In this document: positions 35,910 to 44,017 of the stretch, piece by piece
Numbering within the stretch: the stretch's first letter is position 1
Layout of the letters: every line of letters starts with the position of its first letter
DNA from: Jiangella muralis
GTDB taxonomy: Bacteria > Actinomycetota > Actinomycetes > Jiangellales > Jiangellaceae
Direction of reading: 5' to 3'
Assembly: GCF_001270745.1 (NCBI RefSeq)
Contig: NZ_KQ434751.1
Location: 455,539 to 519,538, forward strand
Length of the DNA stretch: 64,000 nt
Position numbers and translations under genes: made by a program
The notes under the pieces: generated by a model
The model's database searches: none
What the model saw: the letters and a program-made list of their open reading frames with translations, nothing else
What the model was told of the DNA's origin: nothing

Positions 35910-36521
35910 TCAGCGGTCGTGGTGGTCGGTCGTGGCGGCGATGCGTCGGTTCTGGGCGGCGGTGGTGAGGGTGTCGATGTGGTCGGCGATGTCAGGGTGG
36001 CTTTCGCGGACGTGCTCGCTGGCGGTTTCGAGCAGCGGCAGAAGGGTCGCGGGGTCGTCGCCGCCGAGCGCGTCGCCGAGTTCGGCGGCGTGGCTCTGTG
36101 CGGCGTCGGTGAGGCCGCTGGTGGTGCTGACCTGGCCGGCGAGGCGGCGTAGTTCGGCGGCGTTGGAGTGCGCCCAGGCGGTCACGGCGCGTTGGCCGGC
36201 CCGTCTGCCTCGCACAGCCCGCACGCGACCCTCGGCGGTGGTGCCGCCCGGGGTCGGGTCGAGACGCAGGTAGCGCCGCTCGGCGGCTTGGCGGCTGGTG
36301 ACGCCGAGCGCGGGCGCCAGTTGCGCCCAGCTGGCACCGGCGTCGCGAGCGGCGGCGATCAAAGGCGCCTCGATGCCGGCGACCCGCTCGCGGATGTCAC
36401 GGAGGACTTCGAGCGCGCCGACCAGCTGGACGCTGTCGGCACCGGACTCGGCGGCGCGGCTCAGGTCGTCGAGTCGGGCCACGACGCCGGCGATCGCCGC
36501 GTCGACGGATGTGTCGTCCAC
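35910..36521 (-). CDS. HSP18-type transcriptional regulator
   Basis: A 203-residue regulator. Residues about 50-90 contain the DNA-binding part: LIAAARDAGASWAQLAPALG then VTSRQAAERRYLRLDPTPGG. A helical C-terminal domain follows (AVTAWAHSNAAELRRLAGQV; GDALGGDDPATLLPLLETAS). Actinobacterial proteins with this layout are annotated as Hsp18 regulators. It is transcribed divergently from the second hsp20, and the 117-base gap contains two copies of GTCAT-N5-TGACGAC, one over the hsp20 promoter, so it most likely represses hsp20 and itself. The functional call rests on this arrangement plus family recall. Confidence 0.65.
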   Translation of the reverse strand: MDDTSVDAAIAGVVARLDDLSRAAESGADSVQLVGALEVLRDIRERVAGIEAPLIAAARDAGASWAQLAPALGVTSRQAAERRYLRLDPTPGGTTAEGRVRAVRGRRAGQRAVTAWAHSNAAELRRLAGQVSTTSGLTDAAQSHAAELGDALGGDDPATLLPLLETASEHVRESHPDIADHIDTLTTAAQNRRIAATTDHHDR

Positions 36522-36533
36522 TCCCCACCTTCA

Positions 36534-36550
36534 GTCGTCATCTCAATGAC
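36534..36550 (-). promoter_or_regulatory. Operator site 1 between regulator and hsp20
   Basis: On the minus strand GTCAT-TGAGA-TGACGAC; same pattern as site 2, opposite orientation. It lies 13 bases before the regulator start. Confidence 0.55.
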
Positions 36551-36558
36551 CATCCTAC

Positions 36559-36587
36559 TTGTCATCGTTGTGACGACATACTATCCT
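36559..36587 (+). promoter_or_regulatory. hsp20 promoter overlapping operator site 2
   Basis: -35 TTGTCA (36559-36564), 17-base spacer, -10 TATCCT (36582-36587). Operator site 2, GTCAT-CGTTG-TGACGAC (36561-36577), covers the -35 and spacer, so binding would block RNA polymerase. Confidence 0.55.
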
Positions 36588-36638
36588 GAGTTCTGCGCGT
36601 TGACATCCATAGTCGAGAGCTTCGGGAGGTGTTGACGT

Positions 36639-37076
36639 ATGTTGATGCGCACTGATCCGTTCCGTGAGTTCGACCGGCTGGCCCAGCAGGTGTTCGGCGC
36701 CGCCTCACCCGGGACGTGGTCTCGTCCGGCGGTGATGCCGATGGACGCCCACCGCTCGGGCGAGGAGTTCGTGGTCGAGTTCGACCTGCCCGGCGTGTCG
36801 CCGGACTCGATCGACCTCGACGTCGAGCGCAACGTCCTCACGGTCAAGGCCGAGCGTCGACCACACAGGGCCGACGAGGTCGAGATGCAGGTCTCCGAAC
36901 GTCCGCTGGGCGTGTTCTCCCGGCAGCTGTTCCTGGGCGACACCCTCGACTCCGAGCACATCCAGGCCGGCTACGACGCCGGCGTCCTGACGCTGCGCAT
37001 TCCGATCAGTGAAGCCGCGAAGCCGCGCAAGATCGCGATCGACGCAGCACAGGACCGCAAGGAGATCAACGCCTGA
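36639..37076 (+). CDS. Small heat-shock protein Hsp20 / Hsp18 (second copy)
   Basis: A 145-residue alpha-crystallin protein: [20 protein letters not shown], crystallin domain with [60 protein letters not shown] and [26 protein letters not shown] precedes ATG 36639 by about eight bases. It is related to the copy at 31050 but controlled separately, by the divergent HSP18-type regulator. A short GACCCC/GGGGTC stem (37075-37094) overlaps the stop and may help termination. Confidence 0.93.
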   Translation: MLMRTDPFREFDRLAQQVFGAASPGTWSRPAVMPMDAHRSGEEFVVEFDLPGVSPDSIDLDVERNVLTVKAERRPHRADEVEMQVSERPLGVFSRQLFLGDTLDSEHIQAGYDAGVLTLRIPISEAAKPRKIAIDAAQDRKEINA

Positions 37077-37118
37077 CCCCCGGGATCCGGGGTCGGCGGC
37101 CAGCCGGGGTGACCAACC

Positions 37119-37409
37119 ATGACGCTGCCGTTGACACGTGACTGGGACAGCGAGTTCGCCGCCATCGTCTACGCCGAGCACGCGTGGCTACGCGCGGAGT
37201 TCGACGCGCTTGTCCACGCAAGCCTCGACGACGATGCCGGCGACGGCTCCCCCGGCGGAGTCGGCACCGCCGCGGCGCCCACCCCGCAGGCAGGGATTCG
37301 TGCGCCGCGCCCCGGCCGGGCGCCGAACCGTGACGTTCCGCGGCGGCGACATCCCGGCCCGCGGCCACGGCCTCCGCCCGGGAGCCGACCCGTCAGTTCT
37401 CGCCCCTGA
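37119..37409 (+). CDS. Hypothetical ORF after hsp20, possibly frameshifted
   Basis: A 96-codon frame. The first 40 residues look protein-like (DWDSEFAAIVYAEHAWLRAE then FDALVHASLDDD); after that it turns into low-complexity Pro/Arg/Ala. The next frame over the same region ends with FVRRAPAGRRTVTFRGGD, so a frameshift in an originally longer gene is possible. No known family. It sits 42 bases after hsp20 on the same strand. Confidence 0.3.
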   Translation: MTLPLTRDWDSEFAAIVYAEHAWLRAEFDALVHASLDDDAGDGSPGGVGTAAAPTPQAGIRAPRPGRAPNRDVPRRRHPGPRPRPPPGSRPVSSRP

Positions 37410-37867
37410 CCAGAGAAGGGAGGGATGAACCAGCCACGCTGCTCACCTAGACAACCCATGACGTCGGGACGGTCGTCGCCGTCGACGAAGCATGCCGATC
37501 GGACTGGCGGCCGATCGTCCCCGTGGTCGGCCGCACGCGCCTCGTGGCGTCACGGCCCATCAGGTCGACCGCGACGACCGCACCCGACACCACCTCAAGA
37601 ACCTCCCGCACGCCAGTCGACCCTGTCGACCATGGCGCAAGAAGTGGCTCGCCACCCAGCCGACCCAACCCACCAAGCGAACTGAACGGACGCTCGATCT
37701 GGGGTTCCATCGGATCGCTGCGAATAGCTCGACCTCTGCTTCGGCGCAGACGCCGTGCCCAGTCTGACCGCGCAATCCGTCAGCGCCGCCGCAGCGCCCA
37801 CCCGAAGGGCGGCGGATATGATCATCTTCCCAGGTCGAGGGTGGTGTAGAGGGTGAGTCCAGGTGGG
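37410..37867. other. Island right end, no gene recognised
   Basis: Frames on both strands look non-coding (Arg/Pro/Thr-rich, no family features). The stretch ends at the tRNA-Leu repeat and probably represents decayed cargo. Confidence 0.4.
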
Positions 37868-37885
37868 CAAGTCCCCCTCGGACAC
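37868..37885 (+). repeat. Right attachment-site repeat (partial tRNA-Leu 3' end)
   Basis: CAAGTCCCCCTCGGACAC equals the tRNA 3' end at 14410-14428 with one C fewer. GGTGGG just before it is also shared. It marks the right end of the 23.5-kb island. Confidence 0.75.
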
Positions 37886-38080
37886 ATCCCCCCGCTTGGT
37901 CAACATCTACTCTGACCAAGCGCGGAGCTGGTTCATAGGTCAGTCTCAGGCCGAGAGCTTCGTAGATCTCGGCACGTTCGTCGGCGGTCGCACGCTTCAG
38001 CGCCTTCACGACGCCGCCGAGTTGGTCGATCAGGGCCGTGATGTCGGCCCCCGTGAGTTGGGTCGTCGTGAGGCGTCAGG
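37868..38080 (-). pseudogene. Second serine recombinase remnant (C-terminus)
   Basis: The minus strand encodes LTTTQLTGADITALIDQLGG, VVKALKRATADERAEIYEAL and GLRLTYEPAPRLVRVDVDQA, then VRGGL running into the tRNA-like repeat. This is the typical C-terminal end of a large serine recombinase (compare ELYEELGLDLTYEP in the remnant beside tRNA-Leu). The stop expected inside the repeat is lost because one C is missing. Everything upstream of this fragment is gone; at 38083 it meets the hairpin of the truncated sigma/anti-sigma locus. Confidence 0.78.
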
Positions 38081-38082
38081 CG

Positions 38083-38113
38083 CATGGTCGTACTGCGGAG
38101 CAGCACGACCATG
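38083..38113. terminator. Hairpin closing the sigma/anti-sigma remnant
   Basis: CATGGTCGT-A-CTGC pairs with GCAG-C-ACGACCATG, loop GGA, one A-C mismatch. It is 17 bases beyond the stop at 38130 on the minus strand. Confidence 0.55.
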
Positions 38114-38129
38114 TGGCAAAAGCAGTGGA

Positions 38130-38378
38130 CTACTCGGGTGGCTCAGACCGTCCGTCCAAGAACGTGATCGGTCCGGAGTTCTCGGTGCGGATGGTGGCAG
38201 TGGCGCCGGACTCGAGCTGGATGGTCGCGGGGAGGTTCGCGGCGACCTCGGGGGCCTCGACGCCGATGGTGACGGAGACGTCCACCGGGTCCGGATAGGC
38301 CGAGTAGACGCCACGTGGATCGGTCGCCCAGTCCGCGCGGGTCTGGAACAGCCGCACCGAGACAGCGTCCAGTTCATC
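38130..38378 (-). pseudogene. C-terminal fragment, probable anti-sigma or membrane protein
   Basis: A minus-strand frame reading DELDAVSVRLFQTRADWATD, PRGVYSAYPDPVDVSVTIGV and TIRTENSGPITFLDGRSEPP to a TAG at 38130. It looks like the extracellular C-terminus of the protein normally encoded after a SigE-type sigma factor. It begins abruptly at the break in the sigma gene, in another frame, so an internal deletion fused the two. Confidence 0.5.
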
Positions 38379-38713
38379 AGCGCCCGCCGCAGGTCAACCC
38401 CGGCGATCGGCGCGGCGTCGCGCTGCTCCGCCGGGGCCGGCTCGCCGCCGATCAGGACGTCGCGGCGTGCCTTGAAACGCTGGAGACGCCCTCCAAGCGA
38501 CAGATGACGATTGATGAGGACGCGCCGTGCGTAGCCGTCGCGGTTCTCCATATCGCGGACCCGCCGCCACTTCGCGAACACCCGCACCAGCGCATCCTGC
38601 ACGAGGTCGTCCGCGTCGTGGATGTTCCCAGTGAGCAGCAACGCGGCCCGCCTCAGTTGCGGGGCGCTCGCACGTGCCCACGCCTCAAAGCTCGGCGGCT
38701 CCGCATCGCTCAC
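38376..38713 (-). pseudogene. SigE-family ECF sigma factor, truncated after region 2
   Basis: From ATG 38713 the frame gives SFEAWARASAPQLRRAALLL, TGNIHDADDLVQDALVRVFA and YARRVLINRHLSLGGRLQRF: a normal region 2 of a SigE-family ECF factor. After VDLRRAL, where LALPPRQRAVVVLRYY-type region 4 should begin, the sequence changes abruptly. Without region 4 it cannot recognise a -35 element, so it is inactive as a sigma factor. Confidence 0.7.
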
Positions 38714-38836
38714 CAGGCACCTCCTACCCAGGAGAACACTCGGCCCGGCTCCAGCGTGGCATGCGATCTTTGGGATTGGGGCACACCGGATTCGCCTACA
38801 AGCCCAGGCATTCGTCGTCGCCGCGCTCCCCTATGC

Positions 38837-38855
38837 CGGGCCGTCTGACGGCCCG
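38837..38855 (-). terminator. Terminator after the Gly-rich protein gene
   Basis: CGGGCCGT (38837-38844) pairs with ACGGCCCG (38848-38855) around a CTG loop, directly after the stop at 38859. Confidence 0.5.
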
Positions 38856-38858
38856 ACG

Positions 38859-39467
38859 TCACGGATCGATGCCCTGCGCCTTCAGCGCACGTGCCTGGTA
38901 GTAGTACCAAGCCTGCAGCTCGATGAGGTGCTGGACCTGCGGCTGGGTCAGACGCTCGCGCTGAGTCCTGAGCACGGCGTTGACCACCGCGAGTTTGGTC
39001 GCCGGCGACATCTGCGCGGCAGGCTCCGCGACGGGCTCGGATCGCAGCACCCATCGCAGAAACTGCTCCAGGATCTCATCGTCATCCGGAAGGAAGATGT
39101 CGCCTTCCGCGCCAGTCGGCCAGCGCCCGACGCCACCCTGGCCGCCTCGACCACCTGCGCCGCCGGTTCCCCCGGTACCGCCCGCGCCGCCGCGGCCACC
39201 CTCGATCGGTCGGGCCGGAAGTTGCCGGACCTGCCAAGGGCCTTGCCGCCGCGCTGGGTCGGCGGCGCGCTCGACGATGTCGGCGGCGGCTCGGACTTCG
39301 TCGGACGTCAGGGGTGGACGGTTGTCAGCTGTCCACGTTCGGGCCGCGATCACCTCGGCGGCAGTGGGCATAGGAACCGGTGGCGTCAGCGCGATGCTCT
39401 CGTTGATCCGCTGGATCCGCTGCTCGTTGAGGTACGCCAATGCGGCGGTGATCTCTGGATCGGCCAC
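38859..39467 (-). CDS. Hypothetical protein with central Gly-rich segment
   Basis: A 202-residue protein I do not recognise. GTG 39467 was preferred to the frame's first ATG (39506) because AAGGAGG lies six bases before it. The N-terminal half is helical (ADPEITAALAYLNEQRIQRI; LTSDEVRAAADIVERAADPA). Then comes a run of about 25 residues that are nearly all Gly with Ala, Thr, Arg (GGRGGAGGTGGTGGAGGRGG), and a C-terminal helical domain (DDDEILEQFLRWVLRSEPVA; VQHLIELQAWYYYQARALKA). No signal peptide or membrane helix. It lies alone between the sigma remnant and the sialidase terminator. Confidence 0.6.
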   Translation of the reverse strand: MADPEITAALAYLNEQRIQRINESIALTPPVPMPTAAEVIAARTWTADNRPPLTSDEVRAAADIVERAADPARRQGPWQVRQLPARPIEGGRGGAGGTGGTGGAGGRGGQGGVGRWPTGAEGDIFLPDDDEILEQFLRWVLRSEPVAEPAAQMSPATKLAVVNAVLRTQRERLTQPQVQHLIELQAWYYYQARALKAQGIDP

Positions 39468-39618
39468 CTCGGTCCTCCTTCCACGAGCCCGCCGCAGAGC
39501 GAACACCGCGGCTCAGTTCCGTGCCATGGCCTGACTGCGCGTCCACCCGGCTCAGCATCTCAGCAGGGTCGGACAGATGGCGCGCTCATCGCCTGGACCG
39601 GCCGCGAGCCCGCAGGAC

Positions 39619-39650
39619 GGTGCGTGACCGGAGCCTCCCGGTCACGCACC
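39619..39650 (-). terminator. Terminator after the first sialidase
   Basis: GGTGCGTGACCGG (39619-39631) pairs perfectly with CCGGTCACGCACC (39638-39650), 6-base loop, 26 bases past the sialidase stop. Confidence 0.7.
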
Positions 39651-39676
39651 GCATGCTCATGCCGTCTCGAGCAGGT

Positions 39677-41857
39677 TCACAGCTCGGCGCATTGGCCGCT
39701 GCGCGCCCCGGCCGCCGAGTTCGGGTGCCCATCGTTGACCGGTGAAGGGGTGTTCCCGGCGCACGCCAGCGGCCCCGTGACCTCATTCGCCGCGACGACC
39801 GCCGCGGTGGTCCCGGAGTTGCCGGCGACGTACACCGACCCGTTCACCGTGTTGCCCACGATCCGGATCAGCGCGTTCGAGTCCTGTACGGCAACCGGCC
39901 CACGCAGGGTGTTCGGTGCGCACGCGACACCGCCCAGCACCACCGTCTCCGCGACGTCCTGGATGGCCAGCGGCCCGGTGACCTCGGAGGCGCACAGCAC
40001 GACCTGCCGGGCGCCCGTGACCCGGACCGGGCCGTCGACCCTGGAGTCGGTGACCAGCAGAGCGCCGCCGGTCACCATGACCGGGCCCTTGACGGATGCC
40101 CCGTCGAGACAGAGCACGCCGGTGGCAGCGAGTGGCCCATGGTGCGTCCCGGTCACCGTCTCGTCGCACGCGGGCGGTGGTGGCGGCGGGTCGAACCGGG
40201 TCAGGCTCACGTAGTCCAGGCCGATGGCGAGGCCGGTGGACTCCGGTCCCTGGCCGGTGACGGAGAGCCGGATGGTGTGGGTGCCGGCGGCGAGCGCGAC
40301 GTCGTCCAGGCTCGCCTCGGAGTAGATCCGCTTCTCGGTGCTGGCGTCGATCGGGTCGCCGAGGTCATGGCCGTCGACTGAGACCTGGACGCTGGCCCTG
40401 TCGGCCTGGTTGAGCAGGCGGAAATTGAGGTCGTAGGTGCCCGCGTCGGGAACCTCGATCTCCAGGTCCAGGTGGTCGCCGATCTCTGCGGCGGCGAACT
40501 CCAGCCGCTGCCCGCCACTGGAGTTGCGGTCGTCGACGACGGACGGTGCCGGCGACGCTGCGGCGTCGGCGTTCTCGGCCTCGAACAGGTGCCGGGTCAA
40601 CCCCGGCCCGGCGACGAGCGAGTCCCGGCTGTCGGTCAGCCATTCCACGTTGAGCCGCGCGACGATGATCTCGGGAACCACCTCGTACAGCACCAGAACG
40701 GTGCCGTCGTCGAGGACCGCGATGTCGGAGTACCCCACGCGGCCCGTCTGGACGACCTTCTCCCGCGGGAACGTGTAGCCGTCGTCGTAGGACAGGGCCA
40801 GGCTCAGGTCACGGCGCGAGGCCGTGCTGGGCCGGCTGAACACGACCCGGGAGACGTCAGCGCTGCCCGGCCCACCGGACAGGCGGTCCAGCCCGGCGTC
40901 GGCACCTGCCGCAGGCGGGAAAGACCCATGCAGGTACGGCTCGGACCAGGTCGCGCCCCGGTCATCGCTGATCGAAACGATCCGGCGGTTCGGCGAGCCG
41001 ACCGCATACCGGCCGTACAGCGCGAGGGTGCCGTCCGCTCTCTCCAGGAGCCGGGTCTCGCCGTTCGGATAGGCCGGGTCGATCGGGATGGCGCCGCCAT
41101 TGTGCCAGGTCGCACCCAGGTCGTCGCTGTAGATGACCGACGTGCTGTAGCCGCGCTCCGCTGCCGGCAGCTCGACGCTCTTGCGATGCCAGACCTGGAG
41201 TATCAGCCGGCCGTCGGAGAGCTGCAGCCCGTGCCCCGGGCCGGGCGAATGGTTGGTCCAGCCTTGTGGCAGCTCACGGAACATCGACGTGATCTCGGTC
41301 CGCTCGGACCAGGTGCGGCCGTCGTCGTCGCTGTAGCGGTAGAAGACGTCGCCCGTGACGCCCTGGTAGTTGAGGTTGTAGAAGAGGAAGATCCGGCCGG
41401 TCCGCTGGTCCACGAGGAGCGTCGGATTGACCCAGGACTCGCGGTTCGGGCTGGCCTCGATGGTTCCCGCTGACGGCCAGGTCCGGCCGCCGTCGAGACT
41501 GCGCTTGTAGACCAGCTCATGGGTGGCCGTGTCGGTGATTCCGTGTCGCGCCTCGCTGACGGCGAGCACGGTGCCCTCGTTGGTGACGGCGATGCCGGGG
41601 ATGCGGTGCGCCTCAGTGCCGGATTCTCCGTCTTCCCACACCGTCACCTTCTCGATCAACTCGGAGGTGGCCCAGGTGGGCGTGGCCGGCTCGATGTCGG
41701 TTGCCGTGGCCGGTGCCCCTCCCGTGACGGTGCCGGCGACCGCACAAGCCGTCACCGCCACCGCTGCGAGGGCTCGGCGCATCCGGCTTGCTGCCGTGAT
41801 GCGCGAACGTGGCTCCCCGTCTGGGGAATGGGTGTCCGATCGACGGTTCACTGCCAT
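39677..41857 (-). CDS. Secreted sialidase (GH33) with CBM-like and beta-helix-like C-terminus, paralogue 1
   Basis: A 726-residue exo-alpha-sialidase. Signal peptide at about 25-55 (MRRALAAVAVTACAVAGTVT, then APATA). The catalytic beta-propeller (about 65-435) has the Arg-triad start EAHRIPGIAVTNEGTVLAVS and Asp boxes SLDGGRTW, SDDDGRTW, SDDLGATW and SDDRGATW, plus VLVLYEVVPE, whose Tyr/Glu fit the nucleophile pair. Residues about 440-580 form a CBM6-like beta-sandwich (FEAENADAAASPAPS to IGLDYVSLTRFDPP). The C-terminus (about 590-726) is built of GPV-x-VTG-type repeats ending NTPSPVNDGHPNSAAG. It releases sialic acid outside the cell, feeding the importer upstream. It lies 37 bases after its paralogue on the same strand. 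Confidence 0.88.
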   Translation of the reverse strand: MAVNRRSDTHSPDGEPRSRITAASRMRRALAAVAVTACAVAGTVTGGAPATATDIEPATPTWATSELIEKVTVWEDGESGTEAHRIPGIAVTNEGTVLAVSEARHGITDTATHELVYKRSLDGGRTWPSAGTIEASPNRESWVNPTLLVDQRTGRIFLFYNLNYQGVTGDVFYRYSDDDGRTWSERTEITSMFRELPQGWTNHSPGPGHGLQLSDGRLILQVWHRKSVELPAAERGYSTSVIYSDDLGATWHNGGAIPIDPAYPNGETRLLERADGTLALYGRYAVGSPNRRIVSISDDRGATWSEPYLHGSFPPAAGADAGLDRLSGGPGSADVSRVVFSRPSTASRRDLSLALSYDDGYTFPREKVVQTGRVGYSDIAVLDDGTVLVLYEVVPEIIVARLNVEWLTDSRDSLVAGPGLTRHLFEAENADAAASPAPSVVDDRNSSGGQRLEFAAAEIGDHLDLEIEVPDAGTYDLNFRLLNQADRASVQVSVDGHDLGDPIDASTEKRIYSEASLDDVALAAGTHTIRLSVTGQGPESTGLAIGLDYVSLTRFDPPPPPPACDETVTGTHHGPLAATGVLCLDGASVKGPVMVTGGALLVTDSRVDGPVRVTGARQVVLCASEVTGPLAIQDVAETVVLGGVACAPNTLRGPVAVQDSNALIRIVGNTVNGSVYVAGNSGTTAAVVAANEVTGPLACAGNTPSPVNDGHPNSAAGARSGQCAEL

Positions 41858-41894
41858 GACCGTGTCTCCTTGTGATGGGTTCCGCCCGTGCAGG

Positions 41895-43997
41895 TCACAG
41901 CCCGGCGCACTGGCCTTGGCTCGGCCCGGTCACGGAGTTCGGATGACCGTCGTTGCCGGGCGCGGGCGCGTTGCCGGAACAGGCCAGCGGCCCGTGGATC
42001 CGGTTGGCGGCGAGCACCGGCGCGGTGCGGGCGGTGCTGCCGGACACCCGTAGCGGCCCCCAGACCTCGTTGTCCACGATGCGGATGAGCGCGGCCGACT
42101 CCTGCACCGCGACCGGGCCACGCAGGACGTTCGGCGCGCAGGCGACACCGCCCAGGATCACCGTCTCGGTCGCGCCCGTGATCGACAGCGGCCCGGTGAG
42201 GTCGGTGCCGCAGATGCTCACGTGCTCGGTTCCGGTCACGCGGACCGGGCCGTGGACGGCCGAGCCGGTGATGCGGAGGCCGCCGCCGCCCGTCACCGTC
42301 ACCGGGCCGGTGACCGTGGCCCCGTCGAGGCAGAGCATGCGGCCGGTCGCGGTGAGCGGGCCGGTGTGCGTCCCCGACACCGTCTGCTCGCAGGCCGGAC
42401 GCGGCGCCGGCGGGTCGAACCTGGTCAGGCTGACGTAGTCGAGGCCCACGCCGAAGCCGGTCGACAGCGGGCCCTGGCCCACGACGGTGAGCCGGACGAC
42501 GTGCCGGCCGGCGGACAGGCTGACGCCGGGGAGGGTGATCTCCGGGTAGCCGCGGCGATCGGTCGCCGCGTCCACGACGTCGCCGAGGTCGACGCCGTCG
42601 AGGGAGACCTGGACGGTGCCACGGTCGGGCTGGGTGGGCATCCGCAGGTTCACGTCGTAGGCGCCGGCGTCGGGGACGTCCAGCGTCAGGTCCAGGTGGT
42701 CACCCGCTCCCCCGGCGGCGAGCTCCACGCGCCGGCCGCCATGGGCGTTGGGGTCCTCGACCACGGAGACCGGCGCCGAGCCGGCGACGTCGGCGTCTTC
42801 GGCCTCGACCAGGTGACGGGTGAGGCCGGGGCCGGCGTCGAGCGAGTCCTGCCCGCCGGTCAGCCACGCCACGTCGAACCGGGCGACGACGATCTCCGGG
42901 ACCACTTCATACAGCACCAGGACCGTGCCGTCGCCCAGGACGGTGATGTCGGAGTAGCCGGCGCTGCCGGCCTGGATCACCTTCTCGCGCGGGAAGCTGT
43001 AGCCGTCGTCGTACGACAGCGCCACCGTCAGGTCTCGCCGGGCCCGGTTGTCCAGCCGGCTGAACAGGACGCGAGAGATGTCGGCACTGCCGGGACCGCC
43101 GGAGAGCCGGGCCATCCCGGCGTCGGCGGCGACGGCGGGACGGAACGAGCCGTGCAGGTAGAACGGCGACCACGTCATGCCCCGGTCATGGCTCACCGAC
43201 ACGATGCGGCTCAACGGCGTCCCGGTGGCGAAGCGGCCGATCACCACGATCGATCCGTCGGAGCGTTCCAGCAGCCGCGACTCGTTGATCGGGTAGGCCG
43301 GGTCCGGTGTGATGGCGCCGCCGTTGTGCCAGGTCGCGCCCTGATCGTCGCTGTAGATCGTGGAGATCCCGTAGTCGCGTTCCCCGACCGGCAGTTCGAC
43401 ACTCTTGCGATGCCACACCTGGAGCAGCAGCCGCCCGTCGGCGAGCTGAATCGCGTGGCCGGGTCCGGGCGAGTGGCTGGTCCAGCCGTGCGGCAACTCG
43501 TCGAACATCGGCGTGACGTTCACCCGATCCGACCAGCTCACGCCGTCGTCGTCGCTGGAGCGGTAGAACACCTCGGAGGTGACGCCGTCGCTGATGTTGT
43601 AGAACAGGAAGATCCGGCCGGTCTCGCGCTCCACCAGGATGGTCGGGTTGAGCCAGGACTCGCCGTTCGGGGCCGGCTCGATCATGCCCGTCGACAGCCA
43701 GGTGCGCCCGCCGTCGAGGCTGCGCTTGTAGACCAGCTCGTGGCTGGCACGGTCGCCGATGCCGATGCGGGCCTCGCTGACCGCCAGCACGGTTCCCTGA
43801 GTGGTGACGGCGATGCCTGGAATGCGGTGCGCCTCCATGCCGTTCTCGCCGGCCGCCCAGACGGTGACCTTCTCGAAGAGTTCGGGGGCGAGCTCGGCGC
43901 CGGCGCGGGCCGGCAACCCGGCCGCGGACACCCCCGCGATGGCCATGAGCAACACGATCGCCGTCGCCAAGGCGCGCCGGCTGTACGCAACGATCAC
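41895..43997 (-). CDS. Secreted sialidase (GH33), paralogue 2
   Basis: A 700-residue protein with the same architecture as its neighbour: signal peptide (RRALATAIVLLMAIAGVSAA), propeller with EAHRIPGIAVTTQGTVLAVS, Asp boxes SLDGGRTW, SDDDGVSW, SDDQGATW and SHDRGMTW, and VLVLYEVVPE, then a CBM6-like module (VEAEDADVAGSAPVSVVEDP) and GPV/VTG repeats ending NAPAPGNDGHPNSVTG. GTG 43997 is the start because AGGAGG lies five bases upstream; the longer frame to 44192 runs through the ABC ATPase gene. The two genes are a tandem duplication that has diverged. The gene begins 20 bases after the importer ATPase and probably belongs to the same transcript. Confidence 0.88.
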   Translation of the reverse strand: MIVAYSRRALATAIVLLMAIAGVSAAGLPARAGAELAPELFEKVTVWAAGENGMEAHRIPGIAVTTQGTVLAVSEARIGIGDRASHELVYKRSLDGGRTWLSTGMIEPAPNGESWLNPTILVERETGRIFLFYNISDGVTSEVFYRSSDDDGVSWSDRVNVTPMFDELPHGWTSHSPGPGHAIQLADGRLLLQVWHRKSVELPVGERDYGISTIYSDDQGATWHNGGAITPDPAYPINESRLLERSDGSIVVIGRFATGTPLSRIVSVSHDRGMTWSPFYLHGSFRPAVAADAGMARLSGGPGSADISRVLFSRLDNRARRDLTVALSYDDGYSFPREKVIQAGSAGYSDITVLGDGTVLVLYEVVPEIVVARFDVAWLTGGQDSLDAGPGLTRHLVEAEDADVAGSAPVSVVEDPNAHGGRRVELAAGGAGDHLDLTLDVPDAGAYDVNLRMPTQPDRGTVQVSLDGVDLGDVVDAATDRRGYPEITLPGVSLSAGRHVVRLTVVGQGPLSTGFGVGLDYVSLTRFDPPAPRPACEQTVSGTHTGPLTATGRMLCLDGATVTGPVTVTGGGGLRITGSAVHGPVRVTGTEHVSICGTDLTGPLSITGATETVILGGVACAPNVLRGPVAVQESAALIRIVDNEVWGPLRVSGSTARTAPVLAANRIHGPLACSGNAPAPGNDGHPNSVTGPSQGQCAGL

Positions 43998-44017
43998 GAT
44001 GACCTCCTGTAGATGGG

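Noticed and set aside
37492-37767. 91-codon plus-strand frame near the island's right end
   Set aside because: Composition is Arg/Pro/Thr-rich, no ribosome binding site or family match, and overlapping frames look no worse.
39121-39205. Tandem GGN repeats that could suggest a repeat array
   Set aside because: They encode the Gly-rich linker of the protein at 38859-39467 and are not perfect DNA repeats; no CRISPR-like spacer pattern.
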